DNA of 39,639 bases from Candidatus Bacteroides merdavium. GTDB lineage: Bacteria; Bacteroidota; Bacteroidia; Bacteroidales; Bacteroidaceae. A program made the translations under genes and the position numbers. The stretch spans positions 1-39,639 of the forward strand of contig DXAV01000097.1 in the NCBI GenBank assembly GCA_019116805.1, in the 5' to 3' direction. Positions 26,150 through 39,474 of this stretch are shown piece after piece (positions within the stretch are counted from its first letter, which is position 1; each line of letters starts with the position of its first letter). Under the pieces are notes generated by a model. The model was not told the origin of the DNA and ran no database searches. It was given only the letters and a program-made list of their open reading frames with translations.

Positions 26150-28345
26150 TCAATCAACGCCTTGGCGTGGGGAGATATTTTCAGTATCTCCGGACATCGG
26201 TTCGGGCAAAACGCTGTTCATTTCGTCGGCACTACGATCAACAACAATCCAAAAGCTGCCGGAATGGATCTTTACCTGTTCGAACCCCAGTTCCTTCATC
26301 GCCCGCCCCACCTGCACAGGACTGAGCCGCATCGAGGCGAAGCGGGCGCAGATCTGCGAGGCCGTCAGGTAGCGGCCCTTCTCCAGCGGCGAGGGGCGGC
26401 GGTAGTGGGCCAAGATGAGCTCGCGGGCGGGATTGGGCGCTTCGAAGCGGCGGTTGCGGCGGTTGAGCGCCTCCACCTCGTCGCCCTGGAACCAGTAGCG
26501 GAAGCCGCCGTCGAGCAGGGCCTTGGCCTGGGCATAGACACCCTCGTAGTCGATGGGCGTGGTCCAGGGATTCTCGATGTGCTCCACCTCGAAGGGCAGC
26601 CAGCGACGGTTGCCGGTGTCGTCGGTGAGGAACTGGAGGTTGTTGCCCGTGGCGCAGAACGAGGCCACGTGGGGCAGCCGCACCTTGTTGCGCCCGTAGG
26701 CCGGACGCTCGTTGATGTAGAGCGTGGTGGTCATGGCCTTCAGCTGGTTCAGCTCGGGACGCTGCATGGAGTCGATCTCCTCGAAGTTGACGAGCAGGTT
26801 CTCGGTCATGGTGAAGAGGTCGTCCTTGGTGAGGCGCTGCGAGTTGGTCTTCGTGGTGTAGTAGCGGCGCAGGCAGGGCGGCAGCAGGTTCTCGAGGAAG
26901 GAGCTCTTGAACGAGCCCTGCGGACCGAGGAGGACGAGGATCTCGTGGTTCACCACGCCGTCGTCCAGCGCGGCGGCCAGCAGGCCCACCAGCCAGCGGC
27001 GGAAGTAGTAGTCGAACTCGGCGGCCGACGTGCCACGGCACACCACCATCCGGGCCAGGCGCCCGATGGGGTCGGACGCGCCGTCCCAGGGCGGCAGCGC
27101 GTCGAGGTAGTGGCGCAGGGGATGGTACGTGGGCACGAAGTCGCTCTGCAGCAGCGTGCGCAGGCGGAAGAGGTCGGCGTCCAGCCCCTCGTGCTGCATG
27201 GCGCGCCACAGGGAGTTCTCCAGCGCGTCGGTCATCGGCTGCCAGCGGGGTTCCTCCTCCCCCGCCCCCTCAAGAAGCCGCACCTCCAGCTGGTGGATGA
27301 GGAGGTTGCGGCGCAGCTGGCACCAGCGGCCGATGAAGGCTTCCATCTGCCCTACCGACATGCGGGGCGCGCGCCCGCTGCCACCGCCCGACCGTTCTTT
27401 AGAGGTACGCGCCCGCGCGTAGCGCGCGAGGCGGCACGTGGCGTGCTCGGCGGTCAGGGCGTAGCAGCTGCGCACGGTGGCCGCCACGGAGTGTTCGGCT
27501 GCGTCGTAGTCGGCAAACTCGCTGAGGGCCCACGCCTCGGCATCGGCCTCGCTCACGCCGAAACGGTTCATCCAGTAGAGGCAGCGGCTGATGTAGGCGT
27601 TGTGGCTGCCGGGGGCGTAGCAGATGCCGTCGTCCTCCACCAGGCGGCGCACGGTGGGGGCGGCGCTCACGGCCCGCACGGGTCGGCCCCGCGAGGCACG
27701 GGGACGCGCAGGTGCCTCGGGCTCCACCGCCAGAGCCTCGGCCTCGGGACGGTAGCAGACCTCCGGGTCGTGGCAGAGGACGGACATGCGGGTGGCGTTC
27801 TTGCACTGGGCATCGATGGCCACACCCGTCAGGCGGGCGTAGTAGTCGTTCACCGTCTGCCAGGCGCGGGCAAAGCCCGGAGCGTCGGCAGGTACGGGTG
27901 CAACGCGCGCCACCACCCGCAGGCCGCGACCCGAGAGGGTGACGTAGGACAGGAACGTGTGGACATCGGCGCGGACCTGCACGGCCAGCGCGTCCAGGCG
28001 GTCGGGCGCCACGCCGTCGATGTCCACCATCACGAAGCCCGAGTAGCCGCTGACGTGCCGGCTGCTGCGTCCGCCCTCCAGCATGACGGCACAGATAAAG
28101 GCCGGCAGCTGCTGCCCCTTGATGACCGCCTTGCGGCGTTTCAGCTCCTCGGCAGTGGCCGTGTCGGCCTCCGCCCCGGCACGGGCCAGACGGGCGCAGG
28201 TCTCGCGGTAAAGGCAGGTCAGAGTGAGATGACGGCCTCCACGGATTTCTTCCACCAGCGCGTCCCACGGGGTGGGTACGGGCACGGTGTCGCGCAGGGA
28301 GGCGAAGCGCGGAGGACGGAATGAGATTTCATTTTTCGTTGACAT
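26150..28345 (-). CDS. VirE-type primase/ATPase protein
   Basis: About 731 residues from ATG 28345; a GTG at 28354 is an alternative. The N-terminal third resembles the BT4734-like/VirE_N domain, with an archaeo-eukaryotic-primase-like hhhDhD motif (MVDIDG, near residue 107) and a SGRGL segment. The C-terminal part is a VirE/SF3-helicase-like ATPase. Its Walker-A-like GPQGSFKSS lies near residues 474-482, the Walker-B-like LLVNFEEID follows, then SFCATGNN and an arginine-rich TGNRRWLPFEV. The Walker A has Phe where Gly is usual before Lys-Ser. Such proteins occur on phages and islands and recur in Bacteroides with DUF4248, HU-like and amidase genes. The gene is very GC-rich (about 68% in a hand-counted window). 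Confidence 0.87.
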   Translation of the reverse strand: MSTKNEISFRPPRFASLRDTVPVPTPWDALVEEIRGGRHLTLTCLYRETCARLARAGAEADTATAEELKRRKAVIKGQQLPAFICAVMLEGGRSSRHVSGYSGFVMVDIDGVAPDRLDALAVQVRADVHTFLSYVTLSGRGLRVVARVAPVPADAPGFARAWQTVNDYYARLTGVAIDAQCKNATRMSVLCHDPEVCYRPEAEALAVEPEAPARPRASRGRPVRAVSAAPTVRRLVEDDGICYAPGSHNAYISRCLYWMNRFGVSEADAEAWALSEFADYDAAEHSVAATVRSCYALTAEHATCRLARYARARTSKERSGGGSGRAPRMSVGQMEAFIGRWCQLRRNLLIHQLEVRLLEGAGEEEPRWQPMTDALENSLWRAMQHEGLDADLFRLRTLLQSDFVPTYHPLRHYLDALPPWDGASDPIGRLARMVVCRGTSAAEFDYYFRRWLVGLLAAALDDGVVNHEILVLLGPQGSFKSSFLENLLPPCLRRYYTTKTNSQRLTKDDLFTMTENLLVNFEEIDSMQRPELNQLKAMTTTLYINERPAYGRNKVRLPHVASFCATGNNLQFLTDDTGNRRWLPFEVEHIENPWTTPIDYEGVYAQAKALLDGGFRYWFQGDEVEALNRRNRRFEAPNPARELILAHYRRPSPLEKGRYLTASQICARFASMRLSPVQVGRAMKELGFEQVKIHSGSFWIVVDRSADEMNSVLPEPMSGDTENISPRQGVD

Positions 28346-28360
28346 ATTCTTCACGTTTTA

Positions 28361-28392
28361 CTTGTTTATTTGGATACGATTCACTATATTTG
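28361..28392 (+). promoter_or_regulatory. Promoter of the divergent plus-strand gene
   Basis: Plus-strand CTTG (28361-28364), a 20-bp spacer and a perfect -7 box TATATTTG (28385-28392). Transcription would start near 28397, giving a leader of about 155 bases. A direct repeat, TATTTGGA at 28367 and 28387 (20 bp apart, about two helical turns), overlaps it and could be an operator. Confidence 0.55.
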
Positions 28393-28551
28393 GACATGCG
28401 ATCTTTCCAAGTTTTTTCGGCGAAGGTAGTCATTGACGGATAAAGCGTGCTGCACTCATGGGTACAGCATTATTAATCCCCGTTCAGTTTGTTTAACCTC
28501 TTTTAGCCAGTACATAGTCGGCTGCATGGAGCAGCTAAAAACTCTGGACAT

Positions 28552-28905
28552 ATGTACGCTAACAAAAAGAAGGCTAATCCGTGGATAGGCACGGCGGCTT
28601 ACGAACTGGATGTTATCCGAAAGAGATGGCACCTCACTTCCGACCGCCAATTTGCCCAAGCGATAGCCATGAACCCGCGTACTGTGGCCAAACTGAACCC
28701 GAGGCACCGCGACGGTTCGCTGACGCTCGAAACCGTGGACCGCATCTACAGCATACTCATAGCCTTGTGCCGGAGAGAATATAAGGGTGAAGAGATGGAG
28801 GAAGAGTACCGCCGCCTGACGGACTCGAGGATGCGCATTGCCATGAGCGTAGCCCCGCTGCCTCCATCCATCCAAGCTCAGCTAGACGATGCGAAGGAAC
28901 GGTAA
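28552..28905 (+). CDS. Small HTH-like protein of unknown function
   Basis: A 117-residue basic protein, the only gene on the plus strand in the window. I do not recognise a named family. The segment LTSDRQFAQAIAMNPRTVAKLNPRHRDGS (about residues 28-56) looks like a helix-turn-helix of the Xre/Cro kind, followed by a helix ETVDRIYSILIALCRREY and a charged C-terminal helix. It is transcribed away from the VirE-type gene, has a promoter at 28361-28392 with a direct repeat over it, and an intrinsic terminator at 29136-29176. A repressor or activator of the neighbouring module is a reasonable guess. No signal peptide or membrane segment is visible. Confidence 0.7.
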   Translation: MYANKKKANPWIGTAAYELDVIRKRWHLTSDRQFAQAIAMNPRTVAKLNPRHRDGSLTLETVDRIYSILIALCRREYKGEEMEEEYRRLTDSRMRIAMSVAPLPPSIQAQLDDAKER

Positions 28906-29135
28906 AACGACAGACGAAGGGAAGAGGCGCGAAAGATTGAAGAGCGGCCAATCCCGGCAGCCCCGCAGGGGAACAACGACCGGGACGTCGGAAAGGGAAG
29001 GCCGGCCCAAGGCTGTGTTTCCATCCTGCCGCGGCAGACGGAAAGAACAGGGCGCAAGAGCCACAGAGAGGCAAGACGCCTGTATCCCTTTTCCCTTGGC
29101 TATGCCGACGAACCGACACAATCAAGGAAAGAATT
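28906..29135 (+). other. GC-rich stretch without a credible gene
   Basis: About 230 bases between the small plus-strand gene and its terminator. An open frame starting at 28889 crosses it, but it runs through both terminators and encodes only low-complexity basic sequence. It is best read as a long 3' untranslated region; a small RNA released from it is possible. Confidence 0.5.
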
Positions 29136-29176
29136 CCCCGGAGGGCAGCCATGACTTCCCTGCGGGGATTTTTTTA
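29136..29176 (+). terminator. Terminator of the plus-strand gene
   Basis: Stem CCCCG-G-AGGG (29136-29145) against CCCT-G-CGGGG (29158-29167), nine pairs with one mismatch, followed on the plus strand by ATTTTTTTA. It faces the tRNA-Ser terminator, so the two converging transcripts both end in this 110-base stretch. Confidence 0.75.
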
Positions 29177-29205
29177 TGGGAAGAAAGCCTGGAAGAGAGG
29201 GCTAT

Positions 29206-29243
29206 AAAAAAGAGGGTGTGCGTCGGCAAGCGACGCACACCCT
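29206..29243 (-). terminator. Terminator of the tRNA-Ser gene
   Basis: A perfect 13-bp stem (29213-29225 with 29231-29243, AGGGTGTGCGTCG/CGACGCACACCCT) with a 5-base loop is followed on the minus strand by C and six T residues. It lies 35 bases beyond the 3' end of the tRNA. Confidence 0.9.
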
Positions 29244-29277
29244 GTAATCAAAAATCGCAAATTAAATGAAAAAGAAG

Positions 29278-29365
29278 CGGAGAGAACGAGATTCGAACTC
29301 GTGATACCCTTTAGGGGTATACACGCTTTCCAGGCGTGCCTCTTCAACCACTCGAGCACCTCTCC
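29278..29365 (-). tRNA. tRNA-Ser (anticodon GGA)
   Basis: The minus strand from 29365 folds as an 88-base type II tRNA. The acceptor stem is GGAGAGG with TCTCTCC (last pair G-U), and the discriminator base is G, as expected for serine. The anticodon arm reads CACGC-CTGGAAA-GCGTG, giving anticodon GGA, which reads UCU and UCC codons. A long variable arm (TATACCCCTAAAGGGTAT) and the T-arm (CGAGTTCGAATCTCG) follow. No CCA is encoded, which is usual in this group. A consensus promoter and a strong terminator bracket it. Confidence 0.97.
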
Positions 29366-29382
29366 TTTTTGATTTCGGTCTG

Positions 29383-29414
29383 CAAAGATACGGGAAGTTT
29401 CCGAGATTTCCAAA
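29383..29414 (-). promoter_or_regulatory. Promoter of tRNA-Ser
   Basis: Minus-strand TTTG (29411-29414), a 20-bp spacer, and TATCTTTG (29383-29390) make a perfect Bacteroidetes promoter, about 17 bases upstream of the mature tRNA 5' end. Confidence 0.85.
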
Positions 29415-29443
29415 TCCTTAGAGCGGGAGTTTGCATAAAATAA

Positions 29444-29477
29444 CCGGGGAGGATGCCCTTGCGGACACCCTCCCCGG
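29444..29477 (-). terminator. Terminator of the rplK-rpoC operon
   Basis: A 9-bp GC stem (CCGGGGAGG/CCTCCCCGG) is continued by six further pairs including G-U pairs, closing on a 4-base loop. On the minus strand it is followed by TTATTTTATG. It begins 28 bases after the rpoC stop codon. Confidence 0.85.
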
Positions 29478-29505
29478 AATATTACAATTGATGTATTACT
29501 TGCGG

Positions 29506-33804
<4,299 letters not shown>

Positions 33805-33816
33805 ACTTTATATTGT

Positions 33817-33844
33817 AATTGATAATTGACAATGAAAAATTATT
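33817..33844. repeat. AT-rich 7-bp repeat between rpoB and rpoC
   Basis: Four heptads on the plus strand: AATTGAT, AATTGAC, AATGAAA and AATTATT. The last covers the rpoB stop codon (33840-33842), and the array ends about 12 bases before the rpoC start codon. The same 7-bp period appears at accessory sites 19788, 22113 and 25891. Confidence 0.75.
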
Positions 33845-36800
33845 CTAAGTTGATGCTCAGTCCGAGTCCGCGCAACTCATGCAGCAATACGTTCAGGGAC
33901 TCGGGAATGCCCGGAGTAGGCATCGGCTCGCCCTTCACGATGGCTTCGTAGGCTTTCGAACGTCCGACTACGTCATCAGACTTGATTGTCAGAATTTCCT
34001 GCAGGATGTGTGCGGCACCGAAGGCTTCGAGTGCCCAAACTTCCATTTCTCCGAAACGCTGACCACCGAACTGTGCCTTACCACCCAACGGCTGCTGCGT
34101 GATGAGTGAGTACGGACCAATGGAACGGGCATGCATCTTGTCTTCAACCATGTGACCCAGCTTCAGCATGTAGGTCACACCGACCGTTGCCTGCTGTTCA
34201 AAGGCTTCACCCGTACCGCCATCGTACAACGTTGTCTTACCATAACGCGGCAGGCCAGCCTTGTCGGTCCATGCGTTCAGGTCGTCCAGCGTGGCTCCGT
34301 CAAAGATAGGAGTAGCAAACTTGACACCCAGCTTCTTTCCGGCACTTCCCAATACAGCCTCGAAAATCTGTCCGATGTTCATACGCGAAGGCACACCCAG
34401 CGGGTTCAACACGATATCGACCGGAGTACCGTCGGCCAGGAACGGCATGTCTTCCTGACGTACCACACGGGAAACAATACCCTTGTTACCGTGACGTCCG
34501 GCCATCTTATCACCAACACCGATCTTACGCTTCTTGGCAATATAAACCTTAGCCATCTGGATGATACCGGCGGGCAGTTCATCACCGATGGTGATGGCAA
34601 ACTTCTTACGCTTCAACTCTGCATCGAGTTCCTTATATTTCTTAATGAAGTTCATCACCAAAGCACGAATCATACCATTGGCATGTTCATCCTTGGTCCA
34701 ACCACTCAACTGGATGGCAGTGAAGTCCAAATCGCTGAAATCGGAAGCATGGAAACGAGCACCCTTGGAAATAACATCAGTACCCATGTAATCCTTCACT
34801 CCTTCGGATGTCAGACCGTCAGTCAGTTTCAGGAGCTTGTCAACCAATATCTTACGCAAATCGGCTACTTTACCTTCAAATTCCTCGTCAATCTTGGGCA
34901 GCAGGGCTTTGTCGGCCAGCTTGGAACTACGAGTCTTGATGACACGCGAGAACAGGCGTTTGCCGATAACTACACCCTTCAACGACGGAGATGCCTTCAA
35001 CGAAGCATCCTTCACATCGCCTGCCTTGTCACCGAAGATGGCACGGAGCAGCTTCTCCTCAGGCGACGGGTCGGACTCGCCCTTCGGCGTAATCTTACCG
35101 ATGAGGATGTCGCCCGGCTCAATACGCGCACCTACACGCACGATACCGTTCTCGTCCAGATCTTTAGTGGCTTCTTCGCTCACGTTGGGGATATCGGAAG
35201 TCAGTTCTTCCATACCGCGCTTCGTCTCGCGTACTTCCAGCGAGTATTCTTCCACGTGTACGGAGGTAAGCAGGTCTTCACGAACAACGCGCTCGTTAAG
35301 CACGATAGCGTCCTCGTAGTTGTATCCCTTCCACGGCATGTAGGCTACCAACAGGTTCTTACCCAGTGCCAGCTCGCCGTCTTCAGTCGAATATCCCTCG
35401 GTGAGAATCTGACCCTTCGTCACGCGCTGTCCTTTCTCGCAAATCGGGCGAAGGTCAATGGTCATATTTTGGTTCGTACGACGCCATTTCGGAATGCGGT
35501 ATTCCTTCAACGCCGGTTCGAAACTTACAAATTCTTCATCTTCCGTACGATCGTATAAGATGCGGATAGTCGTAGCATCCACAAAATCAACAACGCCTTC
35601 GCCTTCGGCCGTAATCTGCGTACGGGAGTCGCGAGCCAACTGACGTTCGATACCTGTTCCGACAATCGGAGCCTCGCTGCGCAACAAAGGTACAGCCTGG
35701 CGCATCATGTTTGAACCCATCAAAGCACGGTTAGCATCGTCGTGCTCCAGGAACGGAATCAAAGAAGCGGCGATAGAGGCAATCTGCTGCGGAGAAACGT
35801 CCATCAGTTCCACTTCCGAAGGCGGAACAACCGGATAGTCGGCATCCTGACGCGACTTCACTTTGTCACGAATAAAGGTACCGTCATCATTCAGCGGAGC
35901 GTTACCTTGGGCAATGATCTTGCCTTCCTCTTCTTCGGCACTCAGGTAAACCAAACCTTCGGGAGACAGATCCACCTTGCCGTTCTCAACCTTACGGTAA
36001 GGGGTCTCGATAAATCCGAGGTCGTTAATCTTGGCGAACACGCAGAGAGAAGAAATCAAACCGATGTTCGGACCTTCAGGAGTCTCGATCGGACAAAGAC
36101 GGCCGTAGTGGGTATAGTGTACGTCGCGCACCTCGAAACCGGCACGTTCACGTGACAGACCACCAGGACCCAAGGCAGACATACGACGCTTGTGGGTAAT
36201 TTCAGCAAGCGGGTTGGTCTGGTCCATAAACTGAGACAAGGCGTTGGTTCCAAAGAACGAATTGATAACCGACGAAATGGTCTTAGCATTGATCAAGTCA
36301 ATCGGCGTAAATACTTCGTTGTCGCGCACATTCATACGCTCGCGGATAGTGCGGGACATACGAGCCAGACCGATAGCAAACTGATTGGACAACTGTTCGC
36401 CCACAGTACGCACACGACGATTACTCAAGTGGTCGATATCATCGACATCGGCCTTCGAGTTGATCAGCTCGATCAGGTACTTGATAATTTCAATAATGTC
36501 TTCTTTCGTCAAGACGCGCACATCCATGTCGGTCGTCAAGTTCAACTTTTTGTTGATACGGTAACGGCCTACATCACCCAAGTCATATCTCTTCTCGGAG
36601 AAGAACAGGTTGTTGATGACTTCACGCGCACTTGCGTCGTCTGCAGGGTCAGCATTGCGCAACTGACGGTAGATGTAGAGCACAGCTTCCTTTTCCGAGT
36701 TACTCGGGTCTTTCTGCAGCGTATTATATATGATGGAGTAGTCAGACTGGTTCGGTTCCTCCTTATGCACAAGGATGTTCTGAACACCCGACTCAAGAAT

Positions 36801-37652
36801 AATATCTACGTGTTCCGGTTCAATAACAGTTTCACGGTCGATAACGACTTCGTTACGCTCAATGGAAACAACCTCGCCGGTATCTTCATCTACAAAGTCC
36901 TCAATCCATGTTTTCAAAACACGTGCAGCCAACTTGCGGCCAACAATCTTCTTCAGATTGGCCTTGTTGACCTTGACGTCTTCAGCCAAATTAAAAATCT
37001 CAAGAATATCCTTGTCATTCTCAAAACCAATGGCTCTCAACAAGGTTGTAACGGGCAATTTCTTCTTACGGTCGATGTAGGCATACATGACATTGTTGAT
37101 GTCCGTAGCAAACTCGATCCAGGACCCCTTGAAGGGGATAATACGAGCCGAATACAATTTCGTTCCGTTGGCATGCACACTTTGACCGAAAAACACACCC
37201 GGAGAACGGTGCAATTGGGATACAACGACACGTTCAGCACCATTGATGACAAATGTTGCCTTGTCAGTCATATAAGGGATAGGTCCAAGGAATACATCCT
37301 GGATAACCGTATCGAAATCCTCATGATCGGGGTCGGTACAATACAATTTCAGCTTTGCCTTCAGAGGCACACTATAAGTGAGCCCTCGCTCTATACATTC
37401 ATCGATGGTATAACGCGGCGGATCAATATAGTAGTCCAGGAATTCAAGAACAAAATTGTTTCTTGTATCGGCAATGGGGAAGTTTTCAGCAAATACTTTA
37501 TACAATCCCTCGTTCTTACGTTTCTCGGGAGGAGTGTCCAGTTGTAGAAAGTCTTGGAATGACTTCAATTGTACTTCCAGGAAATCCGGATATGCAAGCG
37601 GATTCTTAGTCGAAGCGAAATTAACTCTTTGATTTACAGTATTTGAAGACAT
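33840..37652 (-). CDS. rpoB: RNA polymerase beta subunit
   Basis: A 1270-residue beta subunit. The rifampicin-binding cluster reads [20 protein letters not shown], keeping Asp477, His487 and Ser492 (E. coli Asp516, His526 and Ser531), so no common resistance change is present. The conserved [20 protein letters not shown] and the C-terminal [15 protein letters not shown] segments are intact. It lies 105 bases after rplL; that gap holds an attenuator hairpin. The stop codon falls inside an AT-rich 7-bp repeat shared with the rpoC leader. Confidence 0.98.
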   Translation of the reverse strand: MSSNTVNQRVNFASTKNPLAYPDFLEVQLKSFQDFLQLDTPPEKRKNEGLYKVFAENFPIADTRNNFVLEFLDYYIDPPRYTIDECIERGLTYSVPLKAKLKLYCTDPDHEDFDTVIQDVFLGPIPYMTDKATFVINGAERVVVSQLHRSPGVFFGQSVHANGTKLYSARIIPFKGSWIEFATDINNVMYAYIDRKKKLPVTTLLRAIGFENDKDILEIFNLAEDVKVNKANLKKIVGRKLAARVLKTWIEDFVDEDTGEVVSIERNEVVIDRETVIEPEHVDIILESGVQNILVHKEEPNQSDYSIIYNTLQKDPSNSEKEAVLYIYRQLRNADPADDASAREVINNLFFSEKRYDLGDVGRYRINKKLNLTTDMDVRVLTKEDIIEIIKYLIELINSKADVDDIDHLSNRRVRTVGEQLSNQFAIGLARMSRTIRERMNVRDNEVFTPIDLINAKTISSVINSFFGTNALSQFMDQTNPLAEITHKRRMSALGPGGLSRERAGFEVRDVHYTHYGRLCPIETPEGPNIGLISSLCVFAKINDLGFIETPYRKVENGKVDLSPEGLVYLSAEEEEGKIIAQGNAPLNDDGTFIRDKVKSRQDADYPVVPPSEVELMDVSPQQIASIAASLIPFLEHDDANRALMGSNMMRQAVPLLRSEAPIVGTGIERQLARDSRTQITAEGEGVVDFVDATTIRILYDRTEDEEFVSFEPALKEYRIPKWRRTNQNMTIDLRPICEKGQRVTKGQILTEGYSTEDGELALGKNLLVAYMPWKGYNYEDAIVLNERVVREDLLTSVHVEEYSLEVRETKRGMEELTSDIPNVSEEATKDLDENGIVRVGARIEPGDILIGKITPKGESDPSPEEKLLRAIFGDKAGDVKDASLKASPSLKGVVIGKRLFSRVIKTRSSKLADKALLPKIDEEFEGKVADLRKILVDKLLKLTDGLTSEGVKDYMGTDVISKGARFHASDFSDLDFTAIQLSGWTKDEHANGMIRALVMNFIKKYKELDAELKRKKFAITIGDELPAGIIQMAKVYIAKKRKIGVGDKMAGRHGNKGIVSRVVRQEDMPFLADGTPVDIVLNPLGVPSRMNIGQIFEAVLGSAGKKLGVKFATPIFDGATLDDLNAWTDKAGLPRYGKTTLYDGGTGEAFEQQATVGVTYMLKLGHMVEDKMHARSIGPYSLITQQPLGGKAQFGGQRFGEMEVWALEAFGAAHILQEILTIKSDDVVGRSKAYEAIVKGEPMPTPGIPESLNVLLHELRGLGLSINLE

Positions 37653-37690
37653 CTGATAATGGATTTGTAGAAGTGAATTTTAAATATATA

Positions 37691-37732
37691 CACAAAAAGG
37701 TTAAGAACCCTTTTCACGAAGGGTTCTTAACC
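37691..37732 (-). terminator. Attenuator hairpin between rplL and rpoB
   Basis: A perfect 14-bp stem (37699-37712 with 37719-37732, GGTTAAGAACCCTT/AAGGGTTCTTAACC) with a 6-base loop is followed on the minus strand by TTTTTGTG. It is a full intrinsic terminator inside the operon and so must be read through in part, as known for the E. coli rplL-rpoB gap. Confidence 0.85.
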
Positions 37733-37757
37733 GAGTTACCTGATTTACAGGCTAATG

Positions 37758-38135
37758 TTATTTAAGTTCAACTTCAGCTCCAGCTTCTTCCAATGTTTTC
37801 TTCAGTGATTCTGCTTCGTCCTTAGCCAAACCTTCTTTTACTACGCTAGGAGCACCGTCAACCATGTCCTTAGCTTCCTTCAAACCAAGACCACAAGCTT
37901 CCTTAACGGCCTTAACTACTTGAAGTTTAGCTGAGCCAGCGCTCTTCAATACTACGTCGAAAGAAGTCTTCTCTTCAGCGGCAGCAGCACCAGCGGCTGC
38001 GGGGCCAGCAGCAACAGCAACAGCTGCAGCAGCAGGTTCAATACCATATTCTTCCTTCAGGATAGTTGCAAGTTCATTAACTTCTTTTACTGTCAAGTTA
38101 ACTAATTGTTCTGCAAAAGCTTTCAAATCTGCCAT
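37758..38135 (-). CDS. rplL: 50S ribosomal protein L7/L12
   Basis: A 125-residue stalk protein with three parts: an N-terminal dimerisation helix pair ([19 protein letters not shown]), an Ala-rich flexible hinge (about residues 34-55), and the C-terminal factor-binding domain with [15 protein letters not shown]. It recruits and activates translation GTPases such as EF-G. It follows rplJ after 88 bases. Present in several copies per ribosome, it must be made in excess, which fits the terminator directly after it. Confidence 0.97.
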   Translation of the reverse strand: MADLKAFAEQLVNLTVKEVNELATILKEEYGIEPAAAAVAVAAGPAAAGAAAAEEKTSFDVVLKSAGSAKLQVVKAVKEACGLGLKEAKDMVDGAPSVVKEGLAKDEAESLKKTLEEAGAEVELK

Positions 38136-38223
38136 TTTTGTATGAATTTAATTGTTTAAATACTAAATAAATTGATAAAAATTTGTTTGTAGCTGCCTTC
38201 ATGCAGCCATGTTAATCGAAGCA

Positions 38224-38745
38224 TCAAGCTTCGGTTCTTTCACCAAGAGTCTTGAGAACTCCGTGAAGCGTGTTACCACCTGATTGCAGAGCAGAGATAA
38301 CGTTCTTGGCCGGAGATTGCAGCAATGCCACGATTTCGGCAATAACTTCGTTCTTGCTCTTGATAGCTACGAGAGCATCCAACTGGTCAGCACCAACATA
38401 GAAGCTTTCTTCAGCATATGCAGCCTTCAGTCCAGGAATACCATCTTTAGCCTTGTCTTTAATCAACTTAGCCGGTGCGTTCGCAACGTTGCAGAACATA
38501 ATGGCTGTAGTTCCTTTCAGACAACCGTAAAGCGGAGAATAATCTTCTTCCAGACTTTCCAAAGCTTTGTGCAGCAACGTATTCTTAACAACCATCAGTT
38601 TGATGTCAGCCTTGAAACAAGCAGCTCTCAAAGCACTGGTAGCTGCTGCATTCATAGCAGTAGTATCAACCAGATAGAAATGTCCGTATTCCTTAACTGT
38701 AGCAGCAATCTGCTCTATAATCGTACTTTTATCTTCCTTTCTCAT
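38224..38745 (-). CDS. rplJ: 50S ribosomal protein L10
   Basis: A 173-residue L10, the base of the ribosomal stalk that anchors L7/L12 dimers through its C-terminal helix. Recognised by MRKEDKSTIIEQIAATVKEY, VVKNTLLHKALE and the central region of the family. It lies 15 bases downstream of rplA. In E. coli the L10-L7/L12 complex represses its own mRNA at a leader between rplA and rplJ; here that gap is far too short for such a leader. Confidence 0.97.
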   Translation of the reverse strand: MRKEDKSTIIEQIAATVKEYGHFYLVDTTAMNAAATSALRAACFKADIKLMVVKNTLLHKALESLEEDYSPLYGCLKGTTAIMFCNVANAPAKLIKDKAKDGIPGLKAAYAEESFYVGADQLDALVAIKSKNEVIAEIVALLQSPAKNVISALQSGGNTLHGVLKTLGERTEA

Positions 38746-38760
38746 TATTGCTCCGTTTTA

Positions 38761-39459
38761 TTAGATTTCTTCCACTGATTTGGGATCAATCTTGATACCC
38801 TTACTCATTGTACTAGAAAGATAAATACTCTTAATATATGTACCCTTGGCTGCAGTCGGTTTCAATTTATTCAAAGTAGAGATGAATTCTTTCGCATTGT
38901 CGCGAATTTGATCAGCACTAAATGAAACTTTACCGATGGAAGTATGAACGATACCGCTCTTGTCAACCTTGAAGTCGATCTTACCTTGTTTTACTTCCTT
39001 AACAGCTTTAGCAACATCCATAGTTACAGTACCGCTCTTAGGGTTCGGCATCAATCCACGAGGACCGAGTACACGACCGAGGGCACCAATCTTACCCATG
39101 ATAGACGGCATAGTGATGATTACATCAATATCAGTCCATCCACCTTTGATCTTTTCAATATATTCGTCAAGACCAACATAGTCAGCGCCAGCTTCCTTGG
39201 CAGCAGCTTCAGCATCCGGTGTACAAAGCACCAAAACGCGCGTTACCTTACCAGTACCGTGAGGAAGTGATACGACACCTCTCACCATCTGATTGGCTTT
39301 ACGCGGGTCAACGCCCAAACGTACGTCGATATCTACAGAAGCATCAAACTTGGTAAAAGTGATTTCCTTTACCAATGCAGAAGCTTCTTTGAGAGAGTAT
39401 GCTTTCCCTGCTTCAATTTTTTCTGCAGCTAACTTTTGCTTTTTTGTCAGTTTACCCAT
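38761..39459 (-). CDS. rplA: 50S ribosomal protein L1
   Basis: A 232-residue L1, the mobile protein of the L1 stalk that guides deacylated tRNA out of the E site. The signature [20 protein letters not shown] and [20 protein letters not shown] segments are intact. It starts 15 bases after the rplK stop codon. The order L11-L1-L10-L12 is standard. Confidence 0.97.
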   Translation of the reverse strand: MGKLTKKQKLAAEKIEAGKAYSLKEASALVKEITFTKFDASVDIDVRLGVDPRKANQMVRGVVSLPHGTGKVTRVLVLCTPDAEAAAKEAGADYVGLDEYIEKIKGGWTDIDVIITMPSIMGKIGALGRVLGPRGLMPNPKSGTVTMDVAKAVKEVKQGKIDFKVDKSGIVHTSIGKVSFSADQIRDNAKEFISTLNKLKPTAAKGTYIKSIYLSSTMSKGIKIDPKSVEEI

Positions 39460-39474
39460 TCTAATTGAAGTTTA

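Noticed and set aside
26162..28324. 720-codon open frame on the plus strand opposite the VirE-type gene
   Set aside because: Mirror frame of a very GC-rich gene; low-complexity His/Val/Gly/Ala-rich translation without motifs.
28889..29269. 126-codon basic plus-strand frame after the HTH-like gene
   Set aside because: It overlaps the end of that gene, crosses two intrinsic terminators and has no domain.
29278..29365. Integration of the accessory block at the tRNA-Ser 3' end
   Set aside because: The block does lie on the 3' side of the tRNA, but I found no second copy of the tRNA 3' sequence in the window and no integrase gene.
33840..37652. Rifampicin-resistance change in rpoB
   Set aside because: The key residues Asp477, His487 and Ser492 all match the susceptible form.
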